Shown: positions 23,081 through 35,974, counted from the first letter of the stretch. The stretch is DNA of 64,000 bases from Chrysomallon squamiferum (GCA_012295275.1 CM022679.1:25990474-26054473), one strand, 5' to 3'. The notes: generated by a model from the letters alone, not told the origin. Translations and numbers: made by a program.

Positions 23081-23114
23081 GAGGAAAAAGAATAAGAATA
23101 GCAATAATAATAAC

Positions 23115-23174
<60 letters not shown>

Positions 23175-23292
23175 AAGAAGAAGAAGAATAAGAATAAGAA
23201 TAGCAATAATAATAACAATAGCAACAACACCAACAACAGCAATTATAACAATAATAATAAGAAGAAGAAGAATAACAATGGTAGTAATAATA
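22887..23292. repeat. AAT/AAG array with ~90-100 bp higher-order units
   Basis: AGAATAGCAATAATAA recurs at about 22915, 23002, 23095 and 23197; the middle units also share GTAGAGGAAAAAGAATAAG. Each unit is AAT block then AAG block. Confidence 0.92.
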
Positions 23293-23399
23293 TAATTAAT
23301 ACATATATTTTTTTTCTTTTCGTTTTTTTTTTTTTTTTTTATATAAAACAATTCACCCCAATTTCGGTCTACAAAACTCTTTTCTGTATTCTTACAACA

Positions 23400-23840
23400 T
23401 AAAACTTGCATTGTGTTGTTTGGCTCAGACCCAATAACACATTGCTGCGGGGTAGACGAGATAAACTCAGATTCACACTGTCTCAGCGTCTGATAGACAG
23501 AAACCCAGAAACGAAGATCTCGGTAACGTGAACAATACGAAACTAAACCATCGTGGGCAACCGAAAACGAGGTCTCACGTTTCTTGCCCGTTCGCAGTTT
23601 AAGGGTTTAGAGCTCGGCTGTATGGCCGGCATTATGCGCCTGTCAGCTGGGGTTTTTTGATATTAATCATGTGGAAAAGGGTCCTTATTCGGTATCACCG
23701 CATCTCGTTTTAGGCATAGTAGTACACCCCACCGAAGTTTTCAACACCGACCTTCAGCGCGCTTAATGAACGCCTGTATCGGTTGATGCAAATTTAGCTC
23801 GAGTTACCGTTCCTGAGTAAATCTTAATTTTTTTTAAAAG
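23400..23840. promoter_or_regulatory. High-complexity CpG-richer island
   Basis: Unique sequence with many CpGs (for example TTCAGCGCGCTTAATGAACG) and an ATGCAAAT octamer at 23786-23793. No conserved reading frame. A regulatory element or noncoding exon is possible; neither is shown. Confidence 0.25.
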
Positions 23841-23847
23841 AAAAACG

Positions 23848-25170
23848 AAAAAAAAAAAAAAAAAAAAAAAAAAAAACGAAAAGAAAAATAAACTGTTTTA
23901 AAACGGATGTTGTTGTTGATGATGTCGATGATGGTTGTTCAAAACGAAATATTAGTTTATCTTTGTTTTGCTAAATTATATTTCTTGTTATTGTTTTTAT
24001 TATTATTTTTTTTAAAACTTCTTTAAAGGTTAAATGATGGAATATCGGAATATCTTGTATGTGCTTATTTATCTATTTTTTTTTTTTTTTTTTTTTTATT
24101 GTCTACCTTTTTACTTCTTCTTCTCATTGACCCACATTATCTCTCCGTTTTCTCTCCGTTTTCTCTCCCTCTCTCTGAACACACATATACACATAGATAC
24201 ATAAATTATTCGTTATCTTAATTTTTTTTTTTAAGAAATAAGATACTTAATTTTATATCTCAAAAAAAAAAAAAAAAAAAAAAAGGAAGAAAAATAAAAT
24301 AAAGAAGGAGAAAAAAAAAAGAAGAAAAAATCCACTAACAATAACACAGTGACAATCAACAAAAAAAAAAAAAAAAAAGACAACAACCAATAGTCCCCAC
24401 ATGAAATAAAATGTTTTAAACAAACTGTGCCTGAAACATTTTTTAAAATTCATAATCCATTTTTAAGCCAGCTGACATGCGAACTATTCTGAGAACTATT
24501 AAAATTTCTGAGTGGGAAATGTTTACGAAGTGTTTAGGCTTCTGGTTACATGGTGGGTGAGTAAACAACGTGAAAGACCGCAAACTCGTAGTTTATGACT
24601 ATCACAGTGATCCGCCTACAACGCGATACCATAGAAAAAAAGATTTTCGTGGGTCAAGTTTTGTATTTCATTAAATCAGCTGATGAATTTGTTTAGAAAA
24701 AGATACATAAGCTATGTGAAACCGAATATCTGAAATTAAAATCTGCACTGTTGGTTTGAAAACGGTATTACAGACGGTAAATAAAATATAATAAAAATGC
24801 AGGTGGTGTCTCTTTTGAATTGTGCAGAACTAGGGGTGTGTGTGTGTGTTCATTAACAGAACTCTCCTCATCAACCTAGTTATTTTCTAGCTATATATTT
24901 TCCTGTTAATGATAAAAAATTAAAATTTAAATTTAAAAAAAATAGAAAAAATATGGCACATTTCTTTGAAAACTGTATGTCATAACAAACATTTAGAAGA
25001 CCTTCGTTGTTATTTAATAAAATCTATAATTATTTGAACGAAACAAATATTCTGCATGATACATGATAATTCACAATCTGCACGTTTTAAAGGATCATGC
25101 AGAAAATGATAAAGGTATCAGATCCATGAGATCGGACATTTCAGTTTAGCAATAAAGGATCTTTTATTTA
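23848..25170. other. Noncoding stretch
   Basis: A tract (23848-23876), T tracts near 24080 and A-rich sequence 24260-24380, then unique sequence 24440-25160 with no gene signal. Confidence 0.5.
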
Positions 25171-25174
25171 AACC

Positions 25175-25345
25175 TTCCCGTAGACAGACAGCACATACCG
25201 CGACATTTGATTAATAATGTAGTGGAGGATTGATCCAGAAATCTGCCACGAACCACGCCTGAAAATTATTATTATTATTATTTCTTTTAAATTATTCCGA
25301 TAGACAGAGCAGCACATACCATAGACTTTAAATAAATAATAGCCA
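25175..25345. repeat. Duplicated ~48-bp unit flanking an AAT stretch
   Basis: CCCGTAGACAGACAGCACAT (25178) recurs as TCCGATAGACAGAGCAGCAC (25296), each followed by ATACC and an A/T-rich AATAATGTAG or AATAATAGCC end. Confidence 0.65.
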
Positions 25346-25419
25346 TGAAGCACAGTTTGGAGCGGGATATATTCCAATGATCGCCTTGAAGATATAACAT
25401 TACGATATTAAAAATAAAA

Positions 25420-25494
25420 ATAGACAGACAGACAAACAAACACACAGACAGAGCGAGCCAGATAGACAGATAGATAGATAGTTAGTTATATAAT

Positions 25495-25546
<52 letters not shown>

Positions 25547-25550
25547 TAAA
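25420..25550. repeat. (GACA)n/(GATA)n array
   Basis: Imperfect GACA units then about 12 GATA units and a return to GACA. Confidence 0.92.
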
Positions 25551-25619
25551 TAATTCAAAACAAATCCAGGTATAATTTTCTTAAATTTTTTATTTATTTA
25601 TTTTTTGTTTAAGTTCTGA

Positions 25620-26640
25620 ATGAAACAAAAAAGAAAACATTAAAGACAATTCATTCGCGTGCTAAGCTCGTGAGAGCACCCGCGCGAAAAAGCACGTGCT
25701 GAAAACTTCACGGCTAACAGAAACATTTTTTTTTTTTTTTTTTTTTTGCGTCGTATATTGCAGTTGACAACAGTTCAGCTTTTACAATAAAGAAATAATA
25801 AAGAAGAATACGAAGAAGAAAAAAAAAATAATAATAACGCCAGATACTTCACAATTATTCTGATTATCGGAGCTGAGTAGATATCAGCACAATAATTATG
25901 ACAATACGCAACGAAAGATTGAGTGAGCAAACACGCATCTACACACAACGCAAGACACTCAAATCACAGATACACTTCTGTTGTTTTTTAAATAAGCAAT
26001 TGACAAAGCCGTGACAGAAAACTGAAGATCTCGGGGCAAACTGGCGAAGAAGTTCAAATCAATTTCGACAACAAAAAAGGTAAGTTGATGTCAATCCCGA
26101 ACATGCCAATACAGCCTAAGTTGAATGCAAAGTTTGAGTGCCTTGTTGTGTTTCCGGTTTATCGCTATACTCTTTGGATGGGCTATTCGCTCCGGTTGAC
26201 TGCGGATACTCGTCCGCTCAGCGAAGCATGCCGTTGTTAAAAGACGTCGTCATGGTTGGGTGGCCAGCTGATTGGCAGGAGGATGAAGGAAGGCAGATAT
26301 TAAATGGGCTTCATTGTTTTGACTTTATAATTTTGATATCCTCTTCATTTTTTCAGCTCGCTGTAAGATTGTCTTGTTTCTGAGTCAAGATGCGTGTAAA
26401 AAGAAATCAGGTTCCTTGTAGCTTTTAGTCTGTACATAACCTTCTAGTGCTTTGGAGCTATGTGATTTGAAGACTCTCAGTGTTAGTACATAAGATTTAT
26501 TGATACGGTTATGTTGTGGAGTATAAAGATCTGTCCATAATGGCCTGCAGACGGTCGTGAATTTTCAGTTTCGTTCGCGAGTTCGATGACAAGAATTGTT
26601 ATTATTAATTATTTTACTATCATTTTTTTTTTTTTGTTGT
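25620..26640. other. High-complexity stretch with a candidate splice donor
   Basis: Mostly unique sequence, more CpG than its surroundings. AAAAAG|GTAAGT at 26074-26085 is a consensus donor after about 80 bases of A/C-rich sequence, so 26000-26079 could be an untranslated first exon. The open frame 26138-26383 has no recognised homology. Confidence 0.25.
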
Positions 26641-28700
26641 TATTGTCGTTGTAATAAAACTACGGTACAAAAATGCTAGAGGTAACTTTCAGTCTGCTGA
26701 AATAATATTTAATTTTTTTTTGCATCGTTGACATCAACATTTGCTAGTTCGCTTTTCGGTATGTCTGCACTGAGCAGGGAAGGAATAAAGAAAATAAATA
26801 CGTAAATAGATACACCCACACACCCACACACCCAAATATATATATAGAAACTTTATTATTATTTTTTTTGTAAAGACCGAATTAAACCAAATTAAACTGA
26901 AGGTTTGTCTAGTCTTAGGCTACAATGTTATACGGCAACGAAATCTTTAATATAATTACCTCAATTATCATAAATTTGGTTCCCTCCCAAAAGACAGCCA
27001 TCCCATAAGGCAGACACGTCATTTGATAGACAAAACTCTTTACTCGGTCATGTAATGCATCGTGTACACCCCTGACTGCTTTAGTGAAACTGCTTCAGTC
27101 TGTTCAGCAAGCTACCTCTGTGTTACTCAGTTAGCTAACTGACTGACTTTACCACAGTGTTGTTTTACATTGCACCTATTTAAAGTATTTTCTTATATCT
27201 ACTGATTTCATACAAGCAACAGCGGTACATTTGTTTCTCTGTCTATGATTTAGCCATCCTTTCTGTGTTTATCTATCAGTTTGTCTGTCTTCTTTTCAGT
27301 AAATAACTAAATAAATAAATACCTATATATTTCAGATGACTATAATACATGTTAAAATGACATGAAAATTACGTTATTTAATGACACATTTCTGCTTACA
27401 TATGTGATTAATTTTACATGTATTTCATAATACAAATTACGTGACTAGCATTTCTCAACACTACGTTTCAGCTGGAACATTTTTGAGAAATATATGACAT
27501 TCTCACATACTCATGAGAAAAACGAATTAAACGAAATGATATGATTTCCTTGTTATTCAAAACAACAAGAACAACAAAACCCTCAACAACAAAAGTAAAA
27601 ACACCCTGTAAACCTCTCAGAGAGAGAGAGAGAGAAAAGAGAAGAAAACAACCGAATCTTTATAACTTTAAATCTTTAAATCTATTTTCATGTATTAACC
27701 ACCATAATACACGTACGTGCATTTTTAATTTAAGAATTAACAATATATTCTATATATTTTGTACTTTTCCTTTTTGATACCTAAAATTACGTTTTAGAAT
27801 AGTTTTTTTTTCTTACACACTTATTCTATATGTTAAATAGTATTTAAAATTCACCGCTACCTCTTCATCATTTGTGAAGATCTTCACAAGCTCTATCATT
27901 TAAGCTAGATTAATTCTTTTATCATGTACATTTTCATACATTAAAGTATCTTACTCCTTTGACCTACTTGTCTAGAGTTTATACATCTACTTAAATTAGC
28001 CATCACCTTCAATTAATTTTCACCCCTTTCACAAGCACAAAGAATGTTCTGTTTAATATCGTATACAAGTACAACTGTGTGTGTGTGTGTTGTATGTGTG
28101 TGTATGTGTATATTATTAGATATATATATATATATATATAAGATTCAGTGAAAACTGTAACTGAATAGACGTCTCTGTCACGTGTTGTGTGCCCATGACA
28201 TATTTGCCTGAACCATGAATGAACATAAAATTATTATTTCAAACGGTTAATTTACCAAGTAGCATAATTATTCTTATATCTGAATTCCCTATTTATATTT
28301 TTTAATTTTTTTTTTTTTTTTAATACTTGGGAAACCTGAACAACTGGTATTATTTGACTCCCCCCCACCCCTTGTAAAAACGTAGGGCATATGCACGCCT
28401 ATATATCTACTATTCAAGATGGCTGATTATTTGTAAAAAAAAATATTTTTAAAGCTTTTCATTGATACAGTGTTTTTGTTATCACCGATAATGCCTGGCT
28501 TACTTGTGGCGGATGATTCATTAAAATGATGGGCACCCCATCGCTTTACGCAGCCCAACGCGATGACTGCGAAAGTTTCCACTTTACAATTTATAATGTG
28601 AAATAAATTGGATCTTTCTGTCTCCGTGCTTTTCTCCGGTTTGTTTGTCTGTTCGTCTGTCGCGATCTTCCTTCTCATTACGCAGATTATATAGTTCTCT
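26640..28700. other. Noncoding stretch
   Basis: AT-rich unique sequence with short GT and AT tracts near 28077-28140. No gene, RNA gene or repeat family recognised. Confidence 0.5.
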
Positions 28701-28713
28701 TTATGTAACCATT

Positions 28714-28859
<146 letters not shown>

Positions 28860-29105
28860 CTAGTTTATCTTTGTCTTTTGTTACTTTTCTTCAATTTTGA
28901 CTGCTTGAAACTTTCAGAAAGACATCGTTTATTGTCAGCTGTAACAAGACTTAACTGACTAACACCAATTGTACAATTAGGTTAATTAACGACCCGCATC
29001 ATGAACTTGAAACAGTAGCAGGTCTACCCCCAAAGGTTTTGTTGTATTTGAATGTGATTTCAGTTTACATCGTGTCTGTTTTGTTCGTATATGTGATTCA
29101 CTCGT

Positions 29106-29207
29106 TTGTGTGTGTGTGTGTGTGTTTGTGTGTGTGTGTTTGTTTGTGTGTGTATGTGTGTTTGTGTAGACTATATTATTCCAAATGTTTGTATATATAT
29201 GTGTATA

Positions 29208-29273
<66 letters not shown>

Positions 29274-29380
29274 CACATATAGATAGGTATATGTATGTAA
29301 TGTGTGTATGTGTATGTATATATATATTTATATATACATATAGATAGGTATATGTATGTAATGTGTGTATTTTTAGAAAA
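29106..29380. repeat. (GT)n, (AT)n and 61-bp tandem duplication
   Basis: An imperfect GT tract (29106-29168) and AT arrays. The unit containing AGATAGGTATATGTATGTAA and TGTGTGTAT occurs twice, starting near 29280 and 29341, a period of 61 bases. Confidence 0.9.
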
Positions 29381-29766
29381 AATAAAGATAAAATAAAAAA
29401 AACCAAAAAAAACACATAATCCAATGGATTATTTTATATCAGTACAAGACTTTTCTTTCATTTTTTTTAGCGTTTTCCAGTCGGTTAAGATACATGTACA
29501 CATTTCACCAAAATCAGTTCATTAAACAGCATCAAAACATTTTGTATCACACGCTTAGAGATATCGACAAAATAAAAGAGAAAATGTTTAACTCAGCACA
29601 GAAGACATGCTGCTCAAACAGCATTGTAAACATTATATTAACGTTTCTGCAAGCTTTCCTTAATCTTACTAAAACCACACGTTTAGTCACAGTGCTGCTA
29701 TGGGGAAAAAATAAAACAAATAAGCCAGGACTGCACTATATTCGATTTTAAATCTCGTTTTTCTTT

Positions 29767-29799
<33 letters not shown>

Positions 29800-29879
29800 A
29801 TTTTTTTTGCTTCTTCTTTCCTTTACAGCACCGAGCAGGTCTATTCACACGTACTTCCTGTCGTTAAAATAACTTCATA

Positions 29880-30345
29880 TTGATCAACGTGTTTTAATAC
29901 GGCCGAGATTAAAGCGGAATAAAACAGCCTCGGTTCAGTCGATCATCTTCAGTATCTGAGCGGATACGTCCCGCCCGCCGCGCGAGACAAAGCGCAGCAG
30001 ACGTGAATAGCAGACGACCGAGCCTTCAAGAGGCAGTCGACCTGCCGCTGGGAGCTCGGACTTAGCGCACAACGACGTCGTCGGCAGCATTGACAACAAC
30101 TTGTAATTACCGCCCTTGTTTTTCAGCAGTCAGTCGAGCTATTTGCCATTCATCGCGGAGGACAGTGCTTGCTTTTGTGCGGGGCGATGTCAGAGCTGTA
30201 CGAAGTAAACTCCGCGCTTGTTGTCGCCTTCAGCCCGCGACAATGGCGCTTTCTAGTCGAACAGAGATGTCAATATTTTGTTAATGACCAAAGACGAGTT
30301 TGTTGGCGACAAATCGTAGGACAACAGATGGAAGTCCGCGAAGAG
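29880..30345. promoter_or_regulatory. CpG-rich island, candidate promoter or untranslated exon
   Basis: The most GC- and CpG-rich piece of the window (for example CCCGCCCGCCGCGCGAGACA at 29970, GACGTCGTCGGCAG at 30071). It has an open frame of about 60 codons (from 30187) running into a T tract with no recognised domain. Composition suggests a promoter-like element; no transcript evidence is available. Confidence 0.4.
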
Positions 30346-30366
30346 TTTTTATTATATTATATTATA

Positions 30367-30399
<33 letters not shown>

Positions 30400-30479
30400 C
30401 TTTCTTGTTCACGTCGTTTTTCTCTATGACAACTACACGTAAAATATCCAGTGAATTAATTATTCTGGATCGGCCCCAA

Positions 30480-31400
30480 TGAACAATGATAATCAAATAT
30501 TCTTGTGTGTTCCCGATCTAAACGCTGCCTCGTAAACTATTGATTTTTGTTTTCCCCACAAACGACTTGGAGTCTTTGCTTCGGCTTTTTCTCCGCGGCT
30601 GCTAATAAGTGACAGCATTTATCTCAGTTATCTTAATCTCTATAATTAAGTCAATAAATATATCACTTGATGAACACAGGAACAAGTGTGCTGACAGAAA
30701 TTAATTAAGCGTTGAGCAAACAGATGAAATTATCACTGAGCAGAAGCTGTTAGGCTGCAGTGACAATTTTGATAAGCCACTATTCATAATTGATTAGTAT
30801 TTTTTTTTTTTTTTTTTTGCTACAGATAAATGTAAATAATAAATATTTCATACAGTGATTTCGCATCAGAGCGCGAACTGGGCTATTTTCCCGTTCCGGT
30901 CAGTGGCTCATGACTAGTTAATCAAAAGTCATTGTTTCAGTTTTTCTGCCTGATGGTCTATATATATATATAAAATAAACCGTCTGGCTTTTGGATATAT
31001 TATATTCCACTTCACTAAGTTAAATAATAAAAATATAGCTTAATAATAATAAAAATTTACTTTTGTTATTTATTTATTTACTTACTTACTTGTTTGTTCG
31101 TTTGTTTGCTTATTTATTTATTTATTTACTTAGTTATTTGTTTGTTTGTTTGTTTATTTATTAAATTATTGGTCTAAATACAGTATATTTTGTCATTATT
31201 CGTATCTCAAGTTGTTTTTCGACGAAGATAAGACGATATTTTTTTCATGCTTCTTTGGTCACTGATGTAATATCAAAATTAAGTAGACGTGTTCGTGATC
31301 CACTTCAGTTTCACCGACTTCATCTAGAACATTTCATTAAGGAGACAAAAGGGAATAATTGTGTTTTAGACTCACTGGAAGATCTGCGTAGTTGGGCGCG
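30480..31400. other. Noncoding stretch
   Basis: Unique AT-rich sequence; imperfect TTTA/TTTG tetranucleotide tract at 31066-31162. No gene seen. Confidence 0.5.
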
Positions 31401-31499
31401 TGCATTGACAACGCAAAGGGATTATTAGAGATCACTTCAGATGTCAAACTGGATCAAGTGCGCAGTTTGAAATGTCTGATTGATCGAAATCAACCAGTT

Positions 31500-32189
31500 G
31501 TATATTTGTGTGTTCTGATTGTATGTACATGTGTGCGTGAGTGTCTGTTCATGAGTTTTTTTTGTGTACATGTTTGTATTTGTGTGTATATATGTATGTA
31601 CTTTTGTGTCTGTGACTGTGTGTGTCTAAGTATATTTTTGTCTTCATTCGTGTTTGTTTTGTATGTGTGTATATAAATACATTATTTCTATATAGGTGTA
31701 TGTGTGTGTGTGTCGATATATATGCATATCTGTTAATGTGTATAAATCTATGTATTTATATGTATGTAGATGCGTGTTTTTGTGTGAGCCTTAATGTGAT
31801 TGTTAGATTAACTTGCTTATTTGTGTAGATATGTCTGTATTCGTATAGCTTGACTGTGTTTTGTGTGTAAACACTGAAACACAGTCACACATACACACGT
31901 ACATACATATATGAATACATACATACATACATATATATATATACACACGTGTGTATATGTGTGTATACAGATATTGCATACATACATACATACATATATA
32001 TATAAATCATTTTTCATATACACACATATATAAAAAAGACAAACGCACATACAATGTATATAATGTATACATAAAAATATATATATAAACACACATACAC
32101 TATGATATTGCATACATACATATATAAAATCATTTTTGTCTGTATGCACAAACACATATATACATACATATATATATATTGTATATATT

Positions 32190-32239
<50 letters not shown>

Positions 32240-32292
32240 CACACATATATACACACACACACACACATATATATATACACACACACACACAC

Positions 32293-32320
<28 letters not shown>
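31500..32320. repeat. Broad GT/CA/TA/CATA-rich tract
   Basis: Imperfect GT-rich sequence (31500-31880), then CATA, CA and a pure AT array (32200-32238), then CA and AT again. Long open frames here are translations of the repeats. Confidence 0.88.
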
Positions 32321-32321
<1 letters not shown>

Positions 32322-32383
<62 letters not shown>

Positions 32384-32455
32384 GAAGTCAGGTTTTATCA
32401 GAAAGTCGATTATCGCACTTTTTGTCGTGGATCACATTGTGTTTGCTATGACGAG
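32322..32455. repeat. (GA)n plus duplicated ~60-bp segment, copy 1
   Basis: A GA array (32325-32380) leads into TGAAGTCAGGTTTTATCAGA and then CTTTTTGTCGTGGATCACA. The same order appears at 33465-33555, about 1.1 kb downstream. Confidence 0.85.
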
Positions 32456-32459
32456 TGAG

Positions 32460-33110
32460 TTCTAAACTGATCTAAATAGATCGCTTATCCTTCTGCGTCT
32501 TTCCTTTTTCCCCCAACCTCTCAGTCGTTTAGTAGATGAGTGAGAACGTGTGTCCCAACTGCACCCTCTCCACACCTTTCTGGATGTTCACAGTTTTTGA
32601 ATTTTAACGTTTCTTTGACTGATTTCTGATTTATGGAAGTCTTCGAATTTAGACAGTTTTTTACAAAATTTCTATTTCTGAAGCAATACAAAGATGAATT
32701 TTCTTGAATAGTTCAAGTCTCGGTTTCTCTCCTTAGTAACAATTTGTTAATCGTTGATATCACGAAAATGTGGTTCAGAATTTCAATTTGGTGATACACA
32801 TCTTTGCACCTCGACGTCTGGAATTCAAAAGACCGTTTCGGCCGTTGCGACTGGTTGTTATGTATATATATGACGTCATACCATTGATTACAGTTACTTC
32901 CGTTTCCTCGTTTCTGTTACATCATTAGTTTATATAAATTTTGTATATGTTAATTTAGGATTGCTGTTATGATGTTTTTAGTGAGATGAATTCTTGTAGG
33001 TTTTATAACTATATGCGATTATAATATATTTATAAATTGAAGATTACACATAACATTCTTATTAAACCATAGACAGGCTACTAAATTTTACGAACGCAGT
33101 TATAAATGAA
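32460..33110. other. Noncoding unique stretch
   Basis: Non-repetitive sequence between two copies of a duplicated segment. No reading frame or motif of note. Confidence 0.45.
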
Positions 33111-33185
33111 ACTAGTATTTAGGGACCCTTCGTCCACAAATTGTTTTTATTTATTTAGTTATTTATTTATTTACTTACTTATTTA

Positions 33186-33186
33186 T

Positions 33187-33270
<84 letters not shown>

Positions 33271-33440
33271 CTATTATTGTTACTATTATTACCGTTATAC
33301 TATTACTACCACTGCTGCTGCTGCTGCTATTACTACTACTATTGCTATTGCTGCTGCTGCTTCTACTATTATTATCACCGTTATTATTGCTACTACTACT
33401 TCCACTACTACTACTATTGTTGTTGTTATTATTATTCCAG
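33186..33440. repeat. (AAT)n/(ATT)n inverted array and degenerate trinucleotides
   Basis: About 20 AAT units meet ATT units head to head at 33248, forming a perfect potential hairpin; ACT/GCT/GTT-type units follow. Confidence 0.93.
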
Positions 33441-33464
33441 ACTAAAATGTTCACACTTTTTTTA

Positions 33465-33555
33465 GTTTTAGAGAGAGAGAGAGAGAGAGATATGGACTGA
33501 AGTCAGGTTTTGTCAGAAAGTCAATTATCACGCTTTTTGTCGTGGATCACAATTT
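33465..33555. repeat. (GA)n plus duplicated ~60-bp segment, copy 2
   Basis: GA units, then TGAAGTCAGGTTTTGTCAGA and CTTTTTGTCGTGGATCACA, near-identical to 32383-32438, with four or five substitutions. Confidence 0.85.
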
Positions 33556-33689
33556 TCAAAAATAAAAATAGAAAAGTTCACACTGTTAAAATTTACTGAT
33601 GAAAACAAGGAGAGAAATAAATGCAGAGAGATGCAGAAAATTAAAGAGTTTGAGAGAGACTGTAGATGAATTTTGTTTTTGTTTATGTA

Positions 33690-34270
33690 AATATTTGTCT
33701 GTTGTTTTTTTTTTTCTTGTTTTTCTTTTCTCTTATTTTTTTTTTTTTATTATTATTATTTTTTTTTTTTTTTTTTTATTTACAACGTATATTGTTTAGT
33801 TTCACGAAGAAAAAAATAACTGGTATCCTATGTAACAATGGACCGAGTTACAGTCGTGGGGCGTAGCACAGAGACGGTCCTTTTGGATTCTTTGCGGTCA
33901 CAGCGTGTTAACAAATGGGAATCCGAGAAATAATGGTTTTGTGGTTTTTCTAACCACTTCAGCGATTAGAGAAGTATTTCGATGACAAAACTAAAGTGAT
34001 TAATAACCATTCGGAGACTTCTTGGGTTTTCTTCTTAAAAATCAGAGTGGCGTTATTTTTCTGAATCACGGAGACCGGCCCAGTTGTCATGAAAATATCG
34101 GCCAGCCACAAAACATGTTGAGACGTCTTGAGGATCGTTGAAAATTAAAAGAGTAATAGTCACGTGATTTCGTCTTACTTTCGACTGATTTATTTTTTTT
34201 AAATTTTATATATATTTGGTTTGATTAATTTCTTCGTTTTTCTTATTCTCTTTTATTTTCCTCCTTTTTT
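33690..34270. other. T-rich tract then unique noncoding sequence
   Basis: T/TTA tracts to 33780, then high-complexity sequence (33790-34190) with no conserved frame. Confidence 0.45.
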
Positions 34271-34334
34271 TCTTGTGTGTCTTCTTTTTATTTAATTTCT
34301 TTTATTATTCTTTCTTTCCTGAAGTCTTTCTTTC

Positions 34335-34605
34335 CTTCTTTTACTACTACTATTTCTACTACAAGTACTACTACTGTTGTTACTGTGATTGTTGTTGCTG
34401 CTGCTATTTTTTCTGCTAGTACAAATAGTGGCAGCTGTAGAATAGTGGTAGTAGTCGTCGTAGTGGTAACAGTAATAACAGTAGTAGTATTAACAGTAAT
34501 AGTAGTAGTAGCGGGACTGGTGGTAACAATAACTGTAACTGATAGATGTAGTAGTAATTGTAGTAGAAGTAATAGTAATAGTGACAATAACAGTAGTACA
34601 GTCTA
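34335..34605. repeat. Degenerate ACT/GTT then AGT/ACA trinucleotide region
   Basis: ACT-type units on the left and AGT-type units on the right, again roughly self-complementary. The open frames (Val/Thr/Ser-rich) on both strands are repeat translations. Confidence 0.75.
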
Positions 34606-34619
34606 ATACAACAATCTAT

Positions 34620-35190
34620 TACTGCTAACGTTTACAAAAAAAGAAATGACTGTATTTTCCTCTATTTATATAATTCACTCTGCATTACCCTTGTATTTGA
34701 TTAAACTGTCGTTGAAAAGAGCCACGTTTGCACGTCAAAAGTTTTTATTGTGATTTCCTCCTTTTCTTGAGCGCACCCATCACCGTTCACCGCATCTTGC
34801 TGCTGCACATCTGCACAAACACAAAGCTGAATCTATCACAATAATGCTCGGATACAATTCATATTTTATTTCTACCAAGCTTTGCTATTTTTGTATCACT
34901 GGTTTCAAACCAGAGTAAAACAATTTTTCTGAAAAAAAATAAAAATAAAAATAAAAATAAAAAATAAAAAAAGAAGAAGAAAAAAAAGGAAAGAAAAGAA
35001 AAGAAAAAACTATTTTCCATACGTCAAGCGTAAAGTAATAATGGAGTTACGGTGTTTTAGATCGCTTTCACGAGTTGGGTGATTTGCGAAGCAGTTAACC
35101 TCAGTGAAACCTCGGTGATCAAAAAGGTCAAAATGTTTTCAAAGATTAAGTCATTTAGTCAGGTTTATGATCCCTTTAACCTTGAGGGAG

Positions 35191-35226
<36 letters not shown>

Positions 35227-35496
35227 AAAGTATAAAATAAAATAAAAAGAATAAAAGAACGAAAAAAGAAAGAAAAAAGAGCGAAGGAAGAGAAATGTTT
35301 TATTTAACATACGCTCAACACATTTTTAATCTGCTTGTAATTTAGAATCAATAGAGAGAGGAAACAGTTGCTATCACACGATTGGCTATTCCTTCCTTAT
35401 AATTATTAGCAGTAAGGTATATTTTATGAGTACCTTCTCACATACAGCGAAGCAAATACAGCCTTTGATAAAACAATCACGAAAATAGTTTTGACA

Positions 35497-35540
<44 letters not shown>

Positions 35541-35760
35541 AGAAAGATACTGATAAATTCATAATAGAAAAACGATGTCAGAAACATTTGTATTATTCTT
35601 ACCAAACAGATATTTATTATTTTTCAAGACTGGGAAGAAGTGAAAATCTAACTGATTTTAAAATTTGATGAATATGGTCGATGTTGAGTAATTTCTAAAA
35701 GAGGCGTCTGCTTTTTATCATGTCGATAACAGACGTATGTAAATAATGAGAAAATATACT
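34620..35760. other. Noncoding stretch with A tracts
   Basis: Unique sequence broken by A-rich tracts at 34937-35010, 35191-35290 and 35502-35545. No gene seen. Confidence 0.5.
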
Positions 35761-35767
35761 GAGACGT

Positions 35768-35974
35768 GTATGTATATATGTATGTATGTATGTATGTATG
35801 TACGTATGTATGTATGTATGTATGTATGCATGTATGTATGTATGTATGTATGTATGTATGTATGTATGTATGTATGTATAGGTATGCATGCATGCATACA
35901 TGTATGAATATATGTATGTATGTATGCATGCATGCCTGCATGTATATATGTGTATTTGTGTGTGTATGTATGTA

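Noticed and set aside
22845-23411. Open frame of 188 codons on the minus strand (Leu/Ile runs) and 145 codons on the plus strand (Arg/Ile runs)
   Set aside because: Both are translations of the AAT/AAG array; trinucleotide arrays are open in several frames on both strands.
26138-26383. 81-codon frame (MPCCVSGLSLYSLDGLFAPV...)
   Set aside because: No recognised homology; the frame begins after the donor at 26080 and lacks an acceptor I trust.
30169-30429. 86-codon frame (MLLCGAMSELYEVNSALVVA...) as a possible gene
   Set aside because: Mixed composition makes it tempting, but it runs into a T tract, has no domain, no splice signal and no recognised relative; listed only as a CpG-rich island.
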